From: a virus
Virus record (IMG/VR): IMGVR_UViG_3300020465_000035
Coordinates: 1 to 42,221 of that record
Reading direction: 5' to 3' (one strand)
DNA: 42,221 nucleotides
Below the pieces are notes generated by a model. The model had not been told where the DNA came from. It searched no databases and was given only the letters and a program-made list of their open reading frames with translations. Shown piece after piece: positions 12,001 to 16,647 of this stretch. Both the position numbers and the translations under genes were made by a program. Numbering within the stretch: the first letter of the stretch is position 1; each line of letters opens with the position of its first letter.

Positions 12001-13600
12001 CCTTGTCTTGGTTGAATGCAAATCCTTTGAAACCAATAGCATGTAAGGATGTGTTACCAAAGTTAGAGTTAGAGTTGGTGATTGACATGTCACCACCTGA
12101 CTCCATCAAGAAGTGATCAGCAAAACCAACAGCGAAGATACTAACACACTGGATGAATGAATCTTCTGACGCACGAACGTGGAAGTTTCTCCAATCATCT
12201 TTCCAGAATGCATCACCCTTAGTGTGGTATGGTACTGTTGCAAATGCATCTGTTAAGGATGCTTGATTAAATGTGTTTGTAAACTCGTCATATCTAATGA
12301 ATGCTCTGTCATCTTTCTGTAGAGATACACCCGTATACTGAGCAATAACCATTGATTTGAAACCAGTAGCTTTCAAACCATTCGCCCAGATACCACAAAT
12401 ACCCCATGTAGATCTGATGGAGCAGTTGAATACATATGGTGATGCAGATTCAACAGAATCAACTTCTGCTTTTACAACAGCATTAGAATTTAAACCATTT
12501 GACGTGGTGTAAGTTGTACCACTAACAAGACTAGTATTTGTACCTAACGCACTTACACTGCCAGGAATTTGGTAGGAAAATTTTTTCTTATCTACCAAAT
12601 CAAGAGATGAAATTGCAAATGTACCATCTATCTGATCATCCAGACCATTGTTTTCTACAGCAATGAATTGATTTCTAAAGTAACCATGATTAACTTTTGT
12701 GGTTATCTCAACAGTGATAGTTCCACGTGGAGAAGAATCGGTACATTTAATTGACTCAATAGCACGAATGTCAGAAAGAGGACCTACGATTCTATTCTCT
12801 TCAATTCTATCTCCAAACTCATTTGCATCATCTATAGTTGGTTGGAACTGTGAAAATGCTTTAGCAACCTTCTGATAATATATTCCTAATTCTTCTTTAT
12901 CAGCATATTCAAATACAGTTAATTTATGATGAGAAAAATTTGGAACTGCAAGATCAGTCCATGCACTGCCAGGACTGTCAGCAGGTGGTGTTTGATAATA
13001 AACTTTTGCTACACCATCTGTCTCATTATATAATGGAGAGGTTGGTTCTAAATCACCATCTTTAATGGTAAATTGCCAGAAATATGTACCACCAGTTACA
13101 TTGAAGATAGCGGATCTTTTTTCTATTGGATCAGCAGGATCGGGAACATATAGAGGACGTACAATAGTTCTACGAAGATCATAACCAATAATAGAAGAAC
13201 CACGAGGAATAATAACACCACCTTCAGTGTTATTAAATTTGTAAAGAATGTTGTTTGGATCGGAAAGGTCTAGAATAGAATCATCGTTCCATTCACTTAA
13301 TGCTTGGTCAAAATTAAATGCATTGATACCTGTAGAAGAAGTAAGACCAGGTCGGTTATCAATGTAATGATTACCAGGCATTACCATGACGGTAAATTGG
13401 TCAAATCTATCGTTGTCTATTCCTGGTACGTAGGAAAAACGTGAAATTTCTATGAATGCTCTCTGTAAAGACTTAAACGGTCTGATAGGAGAGTTACCTC
13501 TGTTATTCAGTTCATCTGAAGCGTTAAAGTCGTCAGGGGAGACATACAAATACTTACCAGTTTTAGAACTAATAAGATTATCAAGTCTTGTCAATGCCAT
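1..13600 (-). CDS. Giant repeat-rich virion structural / tail-fibre-like protein (partial, C-terminus beyond the left edge)
   Basis: One minus-strand frame stays open from an ATG at 13600 to base 1, about 4,533 codons, with no stop in sight. I read it at the start, near 9000, 6000, 3000 and at the edge, always in the same frame with protein-like sequence. The N-terminus (MALTRLDNLISSKTGKYLYV) is of a type I associate with cyanomyovirus structural proteins. Approximate modules: residues 1-650 unique; 650-1000 and 2050-2390 helical repeats with EAYDRM and FGGN motifs; 1007-2053 an array of beta modules with FTC..D.NAT.H.YPR; 2420-2560 short helical repeats; beyond 3400 fibre-like sequence with GRVGINT and TINV motifs. 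A TATAAATA late promoter lies 36 bp upstream, so it is probably a late virion component. The exact position (baseplate, fibre, whisker) cannot be told. The many short ORFs on both strands here are shadows. Confidence 0.85.
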   Translation of the reverse strand, partial: MALTRLDNLISSKTGKYLYVSPDDFNASDELNNRGNSPIRPFKSLQRAFIEISRFSYVPGIDNDRFDQFTVMVMPGNHYIDNRPGLTSSTGINAFNFDQALSEWNDDSILDLSDPNNILYKFNNTEGGVIIPRGSSIIGYDLRRTIVRPLYVPDPADPIEKRSAIFNVTGGTYFWQFTIKDGDLEPTSPLYNETDGVAKVYYQTPPADSPGSAWTDLAVPNFSHHKLTVFEYADKEELGIYYQKVAKAFSQFQPTIDDANEFGDRIEENRIVGPLSDIRAIESIKCTDSSPRGTITVEITTKVNHGYFRNQFIAVENNGLDDQIDGTFAISSLDLVDKKKFSYQIPGSVSALGTNTSLVSGTTYTTSNGLNSNAVVKAEVDSVESASPYVFNCSIRSTWGICGIWANGLKATGFKSMVIAQYTGVSLQKDDRAFIRYDEFTNTFNQASLTDAFATVPYHTKGDAFWKDDWRNFHVRASEDSFIQCVSIFAVGFADHFLMESGGDMSITNSNSNFGNTSLHAIGFKGFAFNQDKGGFITDIVPPQTVDESSGNVRRQSYYTLDVYASNDPSNNTKIYHGDDQAIDPKKRPAATIGGYRIGAKTDDKLYVKLNPRTAGGNNTFFATLEPSGFKKFTATADILNPSGVTINNKILDAADRIEANKDFIAHEAYDRILAKYPALKVKETITITKCRRDVGYLIDATIQDLRLGGNINTIQAAESYYVGTNLSYIDGELTETLEGYNYAKDLAIAAMRNFSYLRTGVDTTNNSAIVNIGDTSGVVEGMTVADYDPSQFTNGKLNSNATRPTTPVIPDNTFVKRVLDSASIELGDNTQTAQKQFVQDRFGDARALIVNNKTFIANEAYDRMLLDYPSYTSATGYTKATFITDLENAIESVADNTGFGGNAETWDIADFYERGAISNASTNKDETLAAFNYTKDMAIQVMRKENVFVFGSHGLTQDFTTANDPVTVDQAELVADRNGDARNLILANKNLIAAESVDRMIIESSTQKYTPTNAVYDAETGEMVITVTAHGMTKASVHTVTNAVYTPSDGKLVLTIAGHGFTNGQRILIKDNSITFTCTKDSNATQHTYPRATDPSSGKWLTISNKTTDTFEVNVGASDPTDQYAHTFVSAVSNGVLGENDAVRIDFNSLNFTCGMDGNATQHSYPRSGDPAGASILPLIESTTDTFTINVGKSLTTSFDVTDADYNAATGDLQLTIDDHDFHEGQSIRIADGSLKFRCSQDSFATDHLYPRGDTTQHTPTNAVYNPTTGIITFTVNAHGFENLDLIKVVDNSLTFTCAADNNQTQKTYPRNTDPISGKFVPISNVTQNTFDIQTLDITPSTNTSVHTFVSAAANAIERRKDRAYQNALKITKVGSSFFTPTGAAYTPANGDLVFTKTAHGLVDGDRIRLATDSLTFTCAMDNNATEHKYPRESDPVDGEWLTVSNTTADTFKVIVGAAGSNQTFTPSDATYDPASGDLTLTIGAHSLKKGKGVLIENGAVSFKCTMDGNDTAQAYPRAGRDQASGRSLKITNVTATTITVKVGNAGTNKFFKPSTASYNAATGEMVAVIGQHGLRVGDDIVLKDNSLTFTCSKDNNATQHSYPRPNTDPFAGKSIRITDVSSSDHTATNAVYDPTSGDLTLTVANHGFNGPAVFTPTDASYNPTTGIVTLTIANHGLENNDFVRIADYALTFTCTQDGNLTNHSYPRPNDPASNRALTVSNVTTNTFDVQILDYTPSTNTTVHTFVSAVANSVSNGGDYIQVADGSLTFTCSLDGNTAQKTYPRAGFDFPSNRWLQIRNKTVNTFTVNVGKSSDNSTHTFVSAVANGIKKQTGEITFNVGVSSANDQYTHTFVSALNEAIQYLPQSAHTFDSGVANSVKYEPSSVHTFKRAATNAIEKQAGTITVNVGASAPGQQYDHQFVAATDLTPTNADYNPTTGVLVLTVANHGMQTDDFVKIADNAIVFTCSQDNNATNHAYPRSTDPISNKYVKITVSDANTFSLQTLKNIPSTNTTTHTFVSAVANSVNRAVVKGGGNYTHTFKSAKTDSVHKIFSVAGNRTYHNSDCVDDVRDLLEAVADNVAFGGNDKTWDAAYSYKTGAHVAGEETETNIVFEHAKDMAAQVIKNQKILAVGSHKLHQTFDTTITLDTQIPINERAGDASDLLISNAAFIAAEAYERMILNHPGFLPPTGNQQDCIDDIKDFVVEVAFNVGFGGNDRVWDMANLYVKGAHVAGEETQTLEAFQDATQIAIQAMRNEKVLVVGKHGLTQTFDNTIASDNISIVSDEAGDSATLLTLNRQFIADIAQGRMLANNPGYTPPINYPISDFNDDLLDVIDAIAFNIKHGGTDRVWDTANLYVAGAIQGVSVTETVEAINHLKDIAVQIIKSDAVTVGGHTTANQVIYSGANTTNWTDAQLATEISNINTLSTILTNAISNNSTLNDVARVQSVFTYNDVEASITTLSTIVQNAISAPETLAAVTRTGHTGSARCDNVKSTIDTLFKIVTDTVTTPTSLNNVIRNISNGPCQNVASAVTTLYKLITDTITTQGNLSSIERNVAPLGLSTGNPVNATANTTNTYLYFTLPSGRYTTTYTPNVDETITQDTTYPECVGVSDTIRQYFANITTIIQTGVGTVTRTQPSSASSNLAARATIWGLKDWTPGPTSGSNPHQLETGTPIRLVPRPRYDTTTNQYVDVDKRNVRLPNGFDTNREYYAIAPGRITKPEDYSGTTTFNGSDQTKLMLASSKDNAAAGIYIHSSEVEAIHPDIEIDIYQFVLDDKYDLHEYGCVLSTAVSGGIITDIPHIFDVPNASVEPHEVFFRKNEGGNLPVVGGSSANDPDVADSTSRLRGDKFFFAKYNTAKVITIHKTHADAIAGTNPIIFVPLNSGTYNFSVFACKRESPMKYDPTYDGNVGTTDKGKWYLQVKNESSNSQSILGRFHDAEYNDSSGNNKTNDSYYERIDDSDREANDRIYRLRYVIPKYLKSVRDPLNGFSIKARKDDTRKLLPQKIRLKPVTGNVTKAKFFNTSDSGNANEVIGFTDADFTSNSIAKTNASGENVFYDPYKKDTKGTKNYLRNIETSNFVSMSIESGRYYTEGSDEFLELTVFDHNITNTGLKNENFTTVKITAPQGGNFTANKTASTNANAVTWVGNSSGSGFIHAALNVPNTNTWHLIIKGVTGDIKYSSTDNIRFTQGVVFADLLDFPDSGKSLVRKDLIKEGLSQFFYRQNGAKVYTITPGDIITDAANIQFYVESVVDVGEIDETFYVYDVQEIQRRIFDQQDGIFYLTAVRGNISPFPQGAGNLGNFRNFKFSQPISKLFPLDFKNDPVWFKQIDPNAKDPGQTYSAADNYVHGLVTVNDFKGSLTKESVTDFLATEALKNNNYTGNNKLEAQSGNASAGSEDRKIPIAGDSTVVVDQRLYVELRRPSIARAGNHTFEYLGFGPGNYSTGLPARQEVLLTVEQDFFAQSKKQDGGLVFYTGLNSNGDLYIGNRKIDAITGEEIFLESASLAASEDEDDAIGNLVTTFDTPVTFNEYITVNGGENGDQTSTFNSPVTINVSADVRDQTLGLPNVGVLSALKVVSNVSSTDDDATLDRTAMTKNRQTNGDVLIAGNRVTAGVFQFNQRGSLGSGQGYKIQTHAVASQASNITPDQDGTYDISQVVSYGGAGAPLTGDILLKGESVGSSGSLGWIFSNSFVTITSQIEKFIFNSTRTVTIQWKSGVTNGNVITGGLIAGQEIKLTGLSENKLNGTFIINTGFSNGSNTCTFSIAVNDTISSGELVFNNTNTPNAVVKLANASWKEVGVLGAQTIRTDTQTIGEYKIGINTVARAAHVDYADAFVSAATNPLANLDVVGTAWISGKTIENFAAHATYAARTQTAQDHAFMVGGDSSAPQTAATFRVSTTNNGRVGINTTLASMNSALTVTGTSEFTDNAIFQDDISVNGGGAGSANSADINTTITNGTATLFNNNTFVGLTTGTRPTQGLLIGGSVRNIEIGNVTTGSQNIKIGNTSNDSEITIGDSIDGTNANKSKITLGGAFASTESDSFVQIDTKALKISGDTIIGTRRGLSDVTKFESPSGTVEFLSGNSATSIVDFATNAATLTIAGQGGTTTIRNNLRVNATTRFDADVTLCGGFASYSFVGFRAQAGSDIQTHASGILGNNQYNNNVDLISVAAFASTTPTGEYNQIDTSGSGTWGGSAFQQTPAGQSAATFPVLSGDKYYLPIKKSPYDASGAQYYNENDILLIDTEEQSGRHAEFVKITRLPQINSTPYYIEVQRQPFGTLSAITSTHPDTTAIFKCTIQFGATWITQSIDGSGTEDNVYLSQFGGSLVGRSNRQTGGDPAYVSTSAPGDYVIITRTATGNDGEIFELKETLAQVAKKFAVKNGCDTNNENTLFEVDSVNGAITVNGDQSYTGGLTLNGSCTTPYQNVTTNKKLTITNGSGITTFEVDTCTGDTQIGNSHGTVFMVSEAFGTAPAAYAKNQDLVYIYRHDPESINADGPRTTVASNVGSADSTIKIASNYTKFVTGDL
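6420..11625 (-). repeat. Five helical repeats in the giant protein, the third one split
   Basis: Units of about 110 residues run from N..FIA.EAYDRM..P.Y through D...AVA.N..FGGN..TWD.A..Y..GA to ETL.AF...KDMAIQVMRN and V..GSHGLTQ.F. Approximate coding positions are 11625-11300, 11050-10715, 10650-10580 joined to 7440-7160 (interrupted), 7110-6780 and 6720-6420. The predicted character is alpha-helical and they probably arose by tandem duplication. Function unknown; they may act as a spacer or rod within the giant virion protein. Confidence 0.7.
7440..10580 (-). repeat. Array of beta-rich FTC/YPR and HTFVSA modules within the giant gene
   Basis: I count ten copies of a module built as HG(F/L)..D.I.IADNSLTFTC..D.NAT.H.YPR..DP.SGK.L.I.N.T..TF.V. 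The YPR motifs fall near 10370, 10130, 9890, 9710, 9340, 9080, 8820, 8510, 8290 and 7700. They alternate with a second short module, HTFVSAV.N.I, near 10205, 9550, 8350, 8135, 8040, 7985, 7930, 7540 and 7480. Each FTC unit keeps a single cysteine. The pattern resembles immunoglobulin-like or carbohydrate-binding beta domains of phage fibres, but I recognise no named family. Confidence 0.7.
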
Positions 13601-13635
13601 ATCTTCTACTGTAGAATGTTAGTCCGATCTCGTTT

Positions 13636-13643
13636 TATTTATA
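13636..13643 (-). promoter_or_regulatory. T4-like late promoter (TATAAATA) for the giant gene
   Basis: The minus strand reads TATAAATA exactly, 36 bp before the ATG at 13600. This is the late promoter box of T4-like phages, recognised with gp55/gp33/gp45. Its presence supports late expression of the giant structural protein. Confidence 0.75.
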
Positions 13644-13701
13644 CAAGTAAAAGACGTAATATGACTTGGGTTCTAAAATTTAAGTTTAAGGTAATTTGAA
13701 C

Positions 13702-14313
13702 CTACTCTATATATTCTAACCAACAGTTAAGTAAATATTTTTTACCAGATAAAGGAGGATTACCTCTATGAGTGTGAGTAAACCCAGATGGGCATATGAC
13801 CATTGTACCTGTTCTTGGTTTTACTCTACGACTTTGATACAACCATTCAGTCTCTCCACCTTCCTTAACATCATTGAGATATAACATGACCAATGCAATT
13901 CTAGCTCCTAATGGTAATGCACCATGTTCACAATGCCATACATGATATCCTTGTTTAGGAAGAGTTTTTTGAATCTTTACAGTTCCTGATATTGTATGTT
14001 TAGCAACTCTTTCTAATGCACCATACTCATTAACATAATGTTTATAGCAACTCATCACTGTTTGTTTAAAAGTATCAAATATCCAACAATCTAATCTGGT
14101 ATTGATATCAGTTTGTGGAGTACAAAAGTTAGCAGTGTTAGATAAAAAATATTGACTATTATCTTTATCAGTTTTTAAGGGATTCTTTTCTGCGTCTTGT
14201 CTACTCAAAACTAATCCATTTGAAGCATATCTTTCGTAATATTCAATTATCCTATTACAATCCTCTGCTGATACAGCGTTGGGATAAACTCCTATAAAAT
14301 CTGTGTGATCCAT
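13702..14313 (-). CDS. 2-oxoglutarate / Fe(II)-dependent oxygenase (prolyl 4-hydroxylase-like)
   Basis: 203 aa, close to the usual size of phage 2OG-Fe(II) oxygenases. Visible motifs are WHCEH (His127 and Glu129, in the place of the family's HxD/E iron ligands), the strand RIALVMLYLNDVKEGGETEW, then G-T-M-V-I-C-P and FTHTHRGNPP with the second iron-ligand His (180 or 182), followed by KKYLLNCWLEY. The enzyme would couple decarboxylation of 2-oxoglutarate to oxidation of a substrate; these are common in cyanophages but the substrate is unknown, possibly protein residues or nucleic acid. It lies between the giant structural gene and the tmRNA. There is no good ribosome binding site upstream, only an A-rich leader. 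The HxE instead of HxD variant should be noted. The family call is fairly sure; the substrate is not. Confidence 0.8.
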   Translation of the reverse strand: MDHTDFIGVYPNAVSAEDCNRIIEYYERYASNGLVLSRQDAEKNPLKTDKDNSQYFLSNTANFCTPQTDINTRLDCWIFDTFKQTVMSCYKHYVNEYGALERVAKHTISGTVKIQKTLPKQGYHVWHCEHGALPLGARIALVMLYLNDVKEGGETEWLYQSRRVKPRTGTMVICPSGFTHTHRGNPPLSGKKYLLNCWLEYIE

Positions 14314-14330
14314 ATTTTTTTAATTAAGAA

Positions 14331-14349
14331 GGAGGGCATTACACCCCCC
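14331..14349 (-). terminator. GC-rich hairpin downstream of the tmRNA coding piece (weak terminator or processing site)
   Basis: The minus strand has GGGGGG, a 7-nt loop, then CCCTCC (six pairs including one G-U), followed by a mixed TTCTTAATT tract. The hairpin is clear but the U-tract is poor, so it may mark the 3' end of the tmRNA transcript or be a processing signal. Confidence 0.4.
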
Positions 14350-14583
14350 AAGGGTTGTTGGGTTACAAGGACAACCTATCCCCGATCTCTCCTAGGCAGT
14401 CGCTAGTTCACGAGTGCGAGAGAATGCAACGATTTTATTCGCTGCGAAGTTAGATGTTTTTGCATCTATGGGTTGCTTATCCAAGCAGGTTTCAGTCACA
14501 ATCGTAATACCCCGTCAAAACCAGTGCAGCCCCATAAGTGGAGCTGAGGGGAGTTGAACCCCTGTCCGAAGCTATTCGTAAAG
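14350..14583 (-). ncRNA. ssrA: Phage-encoded circularly permuted (two-piece) tmRNA
   Basis: On the minus strand an acceptor piece comes first: CTTCGGACAGGGGTTCAACT starts the T-arm, whose 5-bp stem is AGGGG/CCCCT, ending CAGCTCCA at 14539. Five bases later (14538-14534) the coding piece begins at 14533 with GGGGCTGCACTGGTTTTGAC. The two ends pair as a 7-bp acceptor stem, GGGGCUG with CAGCUCC, placing a G-U at the third pair, the alanine identity element. The tag frame starts GCG at 14442 and ends TAG at 14392: ANKIVAFSRTRELATA. Its first half matches the ANKIV.FSR start of picocyanobacterial tags as I recall them; the tail differs. CCA is not encoded. Outer limits are approximate. Permuted two-piece tmRNA is the known arrangement in cyanobacteria; it rescues stalled ribosomes. 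Confidence 0.9.
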
Positions 14584-14937
14584 TCACCTAGGTAGCAGTA
14601 TGAGATCAGGCAATTGCTTGATACCAGCATGCACCAGTCTGTGACAATTGGCACAAAGAGGTACACACTTATCTACTTCCTCCTTTAACTTATCATAAGG
14701 TCCTGTTCTTGTCAACCCTGTGAGACTAACAGTTTTTTCACTATTATCTGCATGATGAAGATCCATACAGCATATGGGATACTGTATGTTACAAATAACA
14801 CAAGGACTTGATTTAGCATCATCAACTAACTTCTGTCTATTTTTAGGACCACGTTGATTCATTCTTTTAGTTTTACCGTGTTTTCTTGCCCATTCTCTCT
14901 GATATTCTCTATTCTTTTCCTTGTCCTTTATGGGCAT
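14584..14937 (-). CDS. HNH homing-type endonuclease
   Basis: 117 aa from the ATG at 14937, which has GGAG 8 bp upstream; an in-frame ATG 13 codons earlier lacks one and lies inside the preceding small ORF. The N-terminus (1-45) is very basic and DNA-binding in character. The nuclease core has CVIC (46-49), MDLHH with the tandem His at 61-62, and CVPLCANCHRLVH (91-103) with paired cysteines for zinc. The product would be a small site-specific nicking or cutting enzyme, typical of freestanding HNH genes in T4-like phages. Its stop codon lies immediately before the tmRNA acceptor piece, so the two may travel as one unit. Confidence 0.8.
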   Translation of the reverse strand: MPIKDKEKNREYQREWARKHGKTKRMNQRGPKNRQKLVDDAKSSPCVICNIQYPICCMDLHHADNSEKTVSLTGLTRTGPYDKLKEEVDKCVPLCANCHRLVHAGIKQLPDLILLPR

Positions 14938-15037
14938 GTAATTTCTCCAATGCTTTACGCACCTCTGGTGTTTCATCCCAAGACCATATATTAGTGTGCT
15001 TAGGATTCTTTTTTTCTTGTATAAATGTTTTTTTCAC
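14909..15037 (-). CDS. Possible 42-aa hypothetical protein (GTG start)
   Basis: A short frame opens with GTG at 15037, AAGGAG 10-12 bases upstream, and ends at 14909. It contains NPKHTNIWSWDETPEVRKAL, which looks like real protein, not random translation. It lies between cpeT and the HNH gene and overlaps the HNH start by 29 bases in another frame; the HNH ribosome binding site lies inside it. I do not recognise a family. Evidence is the good ribosome binding site and compact spacing only. Confidence 0.5.
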   Translation of the reverse strand: MKKTFIQEKKNPKHTNIWSWDETPEVRKALEKLHAHKGQGKE

Positions 15038-15057
15038 TGTTTCGCTGCTCCTTAATT

Positions 15058-15534
15058 TCATATTGCTATTGGTTTATCAGTTTTCTTTAGATCATATATG
15101 ACATCACTACCCCAAACTAGTTTGTCATCTCTCCAACCTTGATCTCTACTTTTATAATGTTCTCCGTTAAACTTTACTGTAGATCTTACCACACCACCAC
15201 GGATGATGCAAGCATCTGTTTTTACTTTACCATCATAATAATCTCCTACTTGAAAAAACATCATATCACAACAATGGTTGTGTTCTCCCCATTCTGGTGT
15301 CCAGTTTTGTACTATGATACAACCTTGTTGTTCAAATACCTTATGCCATTTATATCTGTATGGATTATTTTCTCCCATATAATGATACCATTGTTTTGAT
15401 GTCAACAAGTTATCACCAATGCGTTCCCACCTTAATTTACAATGAGCATACATAGCAGGATTAGAGGATGCCTGATTCCAGTTATCATAAAATCCCTCTA
15501 ATTTATCACAAAAATCTTTTACTGAAATAGGCAT
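15058..15534 (-). CDS. cpeT: CpeT/CpcT-like T-type phycobiliprotein lyase
   Basis: 158 aa, somewhat shorter than host CpeT (about 200). Family features visible are NPAMYAHCKLRW near 25-36, NPYRYKWHKVF (57-67), GCIIVQNW (71-78), DACIIRGG with Cys109 in the strand that carries the conserved CR.ER motif in host lyases, and the C-terminal RDQGW..DKLVWGS (130-143), matching the family's DRG.D.....VWGS signature. Host T-type lyases attach phycoerythrobilin to a beta-subunit cysteine of phycoerythrin; the phage form (known from other cyanomyoviruses) binds phycoerythrobilin and may act as carrier or chaperone. It sits near heme oxygenase, with pebS elsewhere in the window, which supports a bilin role. 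No clear promoter upstream. Confidence 0.85.
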   Translation of the reverse strand: MPISVKDFCDKLEGFYDNWNQASSNPAMYAHCKLRWERIGDNLLTSKQWYHYMGENNPYRYKWHKVFEQQGCIIVQNWTPEWGEHNHCCDMMFFQVGDYYDGKVKTDACIIRGGVVRSTVKFNGEHYKSRDQGWRDDKLVWGSDVIYDLKKTDKPIAI

Positions 15535-15659
15535 AAATATTTGTTAAAATTAAGATCTGTTTAATAATTCTTACCCCTAAATAACGATAGAATTAGGGAT
15601 AACAAGATGAAGTGAAATTGCTTCGTTATGTGTTCAAATTTTAGTAGGAGGTAGTTTCT

Positions 15660-15818
15660 ATGCATAATATCAACAGTAATCAATTAGCAGAGTGGAAACA
15701 CTTTGAAACCAAAGAAAATAGTTACCAACTAGAAAAAATAGACGATTATTACAACTGTATGATAGATGCAGAAGCAACGCACTCAGACAAACGAATATGT
15801 TTAGACATACTAAACTAA
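15660..15818 (+). CDS. 52-aa plus-strand protein of unknown function
   Basis: ATG at 15660 preceded by TAGGAGG ten bases upstream, an excellent ribosome binding site, and followed by a strong terminator eight bases after the stop. The product (MHNINSNQLAEWKHFETKEN...) is acidic and soluble with no signal or membrane segment. It is the only plus-strand gene in a long minus-strand stretch, between cpeT and ho1, so it is a self-contained transcription unit. A CTAAATAACG stretch about 80 bp upstream may be a late-like promoter. A nine-codon frame (15628-15654, MCSNFSRR) ends inside the ribosome binding site and could be a leader. No family recognised. Confidence 0.7.
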   Translation: MHNINSNQLAEWKHFETKENSYQLEKIDDYYNCMIDAEATHSDKRICLDILN

Positions 15819-15825
15819 AGTAATT

Positions 15826-15850
15826 AAGACCCCGAAAGGGGTCTTTTTTT
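15826..15850 (+). terminator. Intrinsic terminator of the plus-strand 52-aa gene
   Basis: AAGACCCC, GAAA tetraloop, GGGGTCTT, then a run of T: an eight-pair stem with U-tract on the plus strand. In the other direction the hairpin has only TTAATTAC after it, so it ends minus-strand transcripts from ho1 less well. Confidence 0.9.
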
Positions 15851-15861
15851 AAGCAATTCAA

Positions 15862-15945
15862 TCACTTCTTAAACACTCCTAATTTTGCTAAAAGATATAC
15901 TCCTAGTATAGTCCAGAATACAACTTCTAATCCTATATTATTCAT
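15862..15945 (-). CDS. 27-aa single-pass membrane peptide following ho1
   Basis: ATG at 15945 overlaps the last base of the ho1 stop (TAATG), so translation is probably coupled. The 27-residue product starts MNNIGLEVVFWTILGVYLLA and ends KLGVFKK: one hydrophobic segment (about 5-20) with a lysine-rich end expected on the cytoplasmic side. Size and layout recall small photosystem or cytochrome b6f subunits, but I cannot match a named one. It might anchor or stabilise a photosynthetic complex, or be a small inner-membrane effector. Confidence 0.6.
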   Translation of the reverse strand: MNNIGLEVVFWTILGVYLLAKLGVFKK

Positions 15946-16646
15946 TATCTAAACCTTTTGGATACAATCATTTCTGCAACAAAATCACTCAAATAACTTT
16001 TAAATAATTGCCAGAATGATAGACTAGCATTTCCTTGGATTTCTTCAAACATATACATATTCAACCTAAATGCATAATTTGCTTCTGCAATCAAAGCATT
16101 TGTTTGATGTTCATCTACACCTAAATTATTGAGAATTTCTCTATAATTATTTTTAAATGCTTTTGCATCTGTTATCTCAGGAAACTCATAAAACTGTAAC
16201 CCTTTTCCTACTGGTGGTTTAAGAACACGTGATGCAATTTCTCTTAATATTTTACCACCTGATAAGTCTCCAATATATCTGGTATAATGATGTGCAATAA
16301 GAAGATAAGGATCTTGCTCTGCTACTTCATTTATTCTGAAACAATATGTGTTACATGCATCTGATGGTTCTTGCATATCTTTCCAATTAGAACCATAAAA
16401 ATATTCAAGATCTTTTTCAAGATAAGATTTACGTTCTAATTCTGGATAATATATTGCCTTAACTCTAGGATCTTCTGAGTTTTTGATAGAAGATTCCATT
16501 GTATCATAAACATAATAAAAATTAGTAAGGAGTTTACGATACTCTTCTGGATCTAAAACTCCTTTCAAAAAAGATGATACAAACTTAGTATTTTCTGCTG
16601 CTGAATGAGACTTCTTAGTCCCCTCTTTTAAATCTAGTGCTAACAT
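15945..16646 (-). CDS. ho1: Heme oxygenase
   Basis: 233 aa, a full-length heme oxygenase (cyanobacterial HO1 is about 240). The heme-iron ligand is His14 in EGTKKSHSAAENT, and the distal helix has HHYTRYIGDLSGG with the GDLSGG glycines at 126-131. The C-terminal FRLNMYMFEEI is also family-typical. It opens heme to biliverdin IX-alpha with ferredoxin electrons, releasing Fe and CO; biliverdin is the substrate of the PebS-type reductase at 33544. It lies one base downstream of a 77-aa membrane protein gene and overlaps a 27-aa membrane peptide, so the three form a compact operon. Identification is secure. Confidence 0.95.
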   Translation of the reverse strand: MLALDLKEGTKKSHSAAENTKFVSSFLKGVLDPEEYRKLLTNFYYVYDTMESSIKNSEDPRVKAIYYPELERKSYLEKDLEYFYGSNWKDMQEPSDACNTYCFRINEVAEQDPYLLIAHHYTRYIGDLSGGKILREIASRVLKPPVGKGLQFYEFPEITDAKAFKNNYREILNNLGVDEHQTNALIAEANYAFRLNMYMFEEIQGNASLSFWQLFKSYLSDFVAEMIVSKRFR

Positions 16647-16647
16647 T

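Noticed and set aside
15670-15861. 63-aa minus-strand frame opposite the 52-aa gene
   Set aside because: It runs through the terminator and antisense to a gene with a strong ribosome binding site; no ribosome site of its own.
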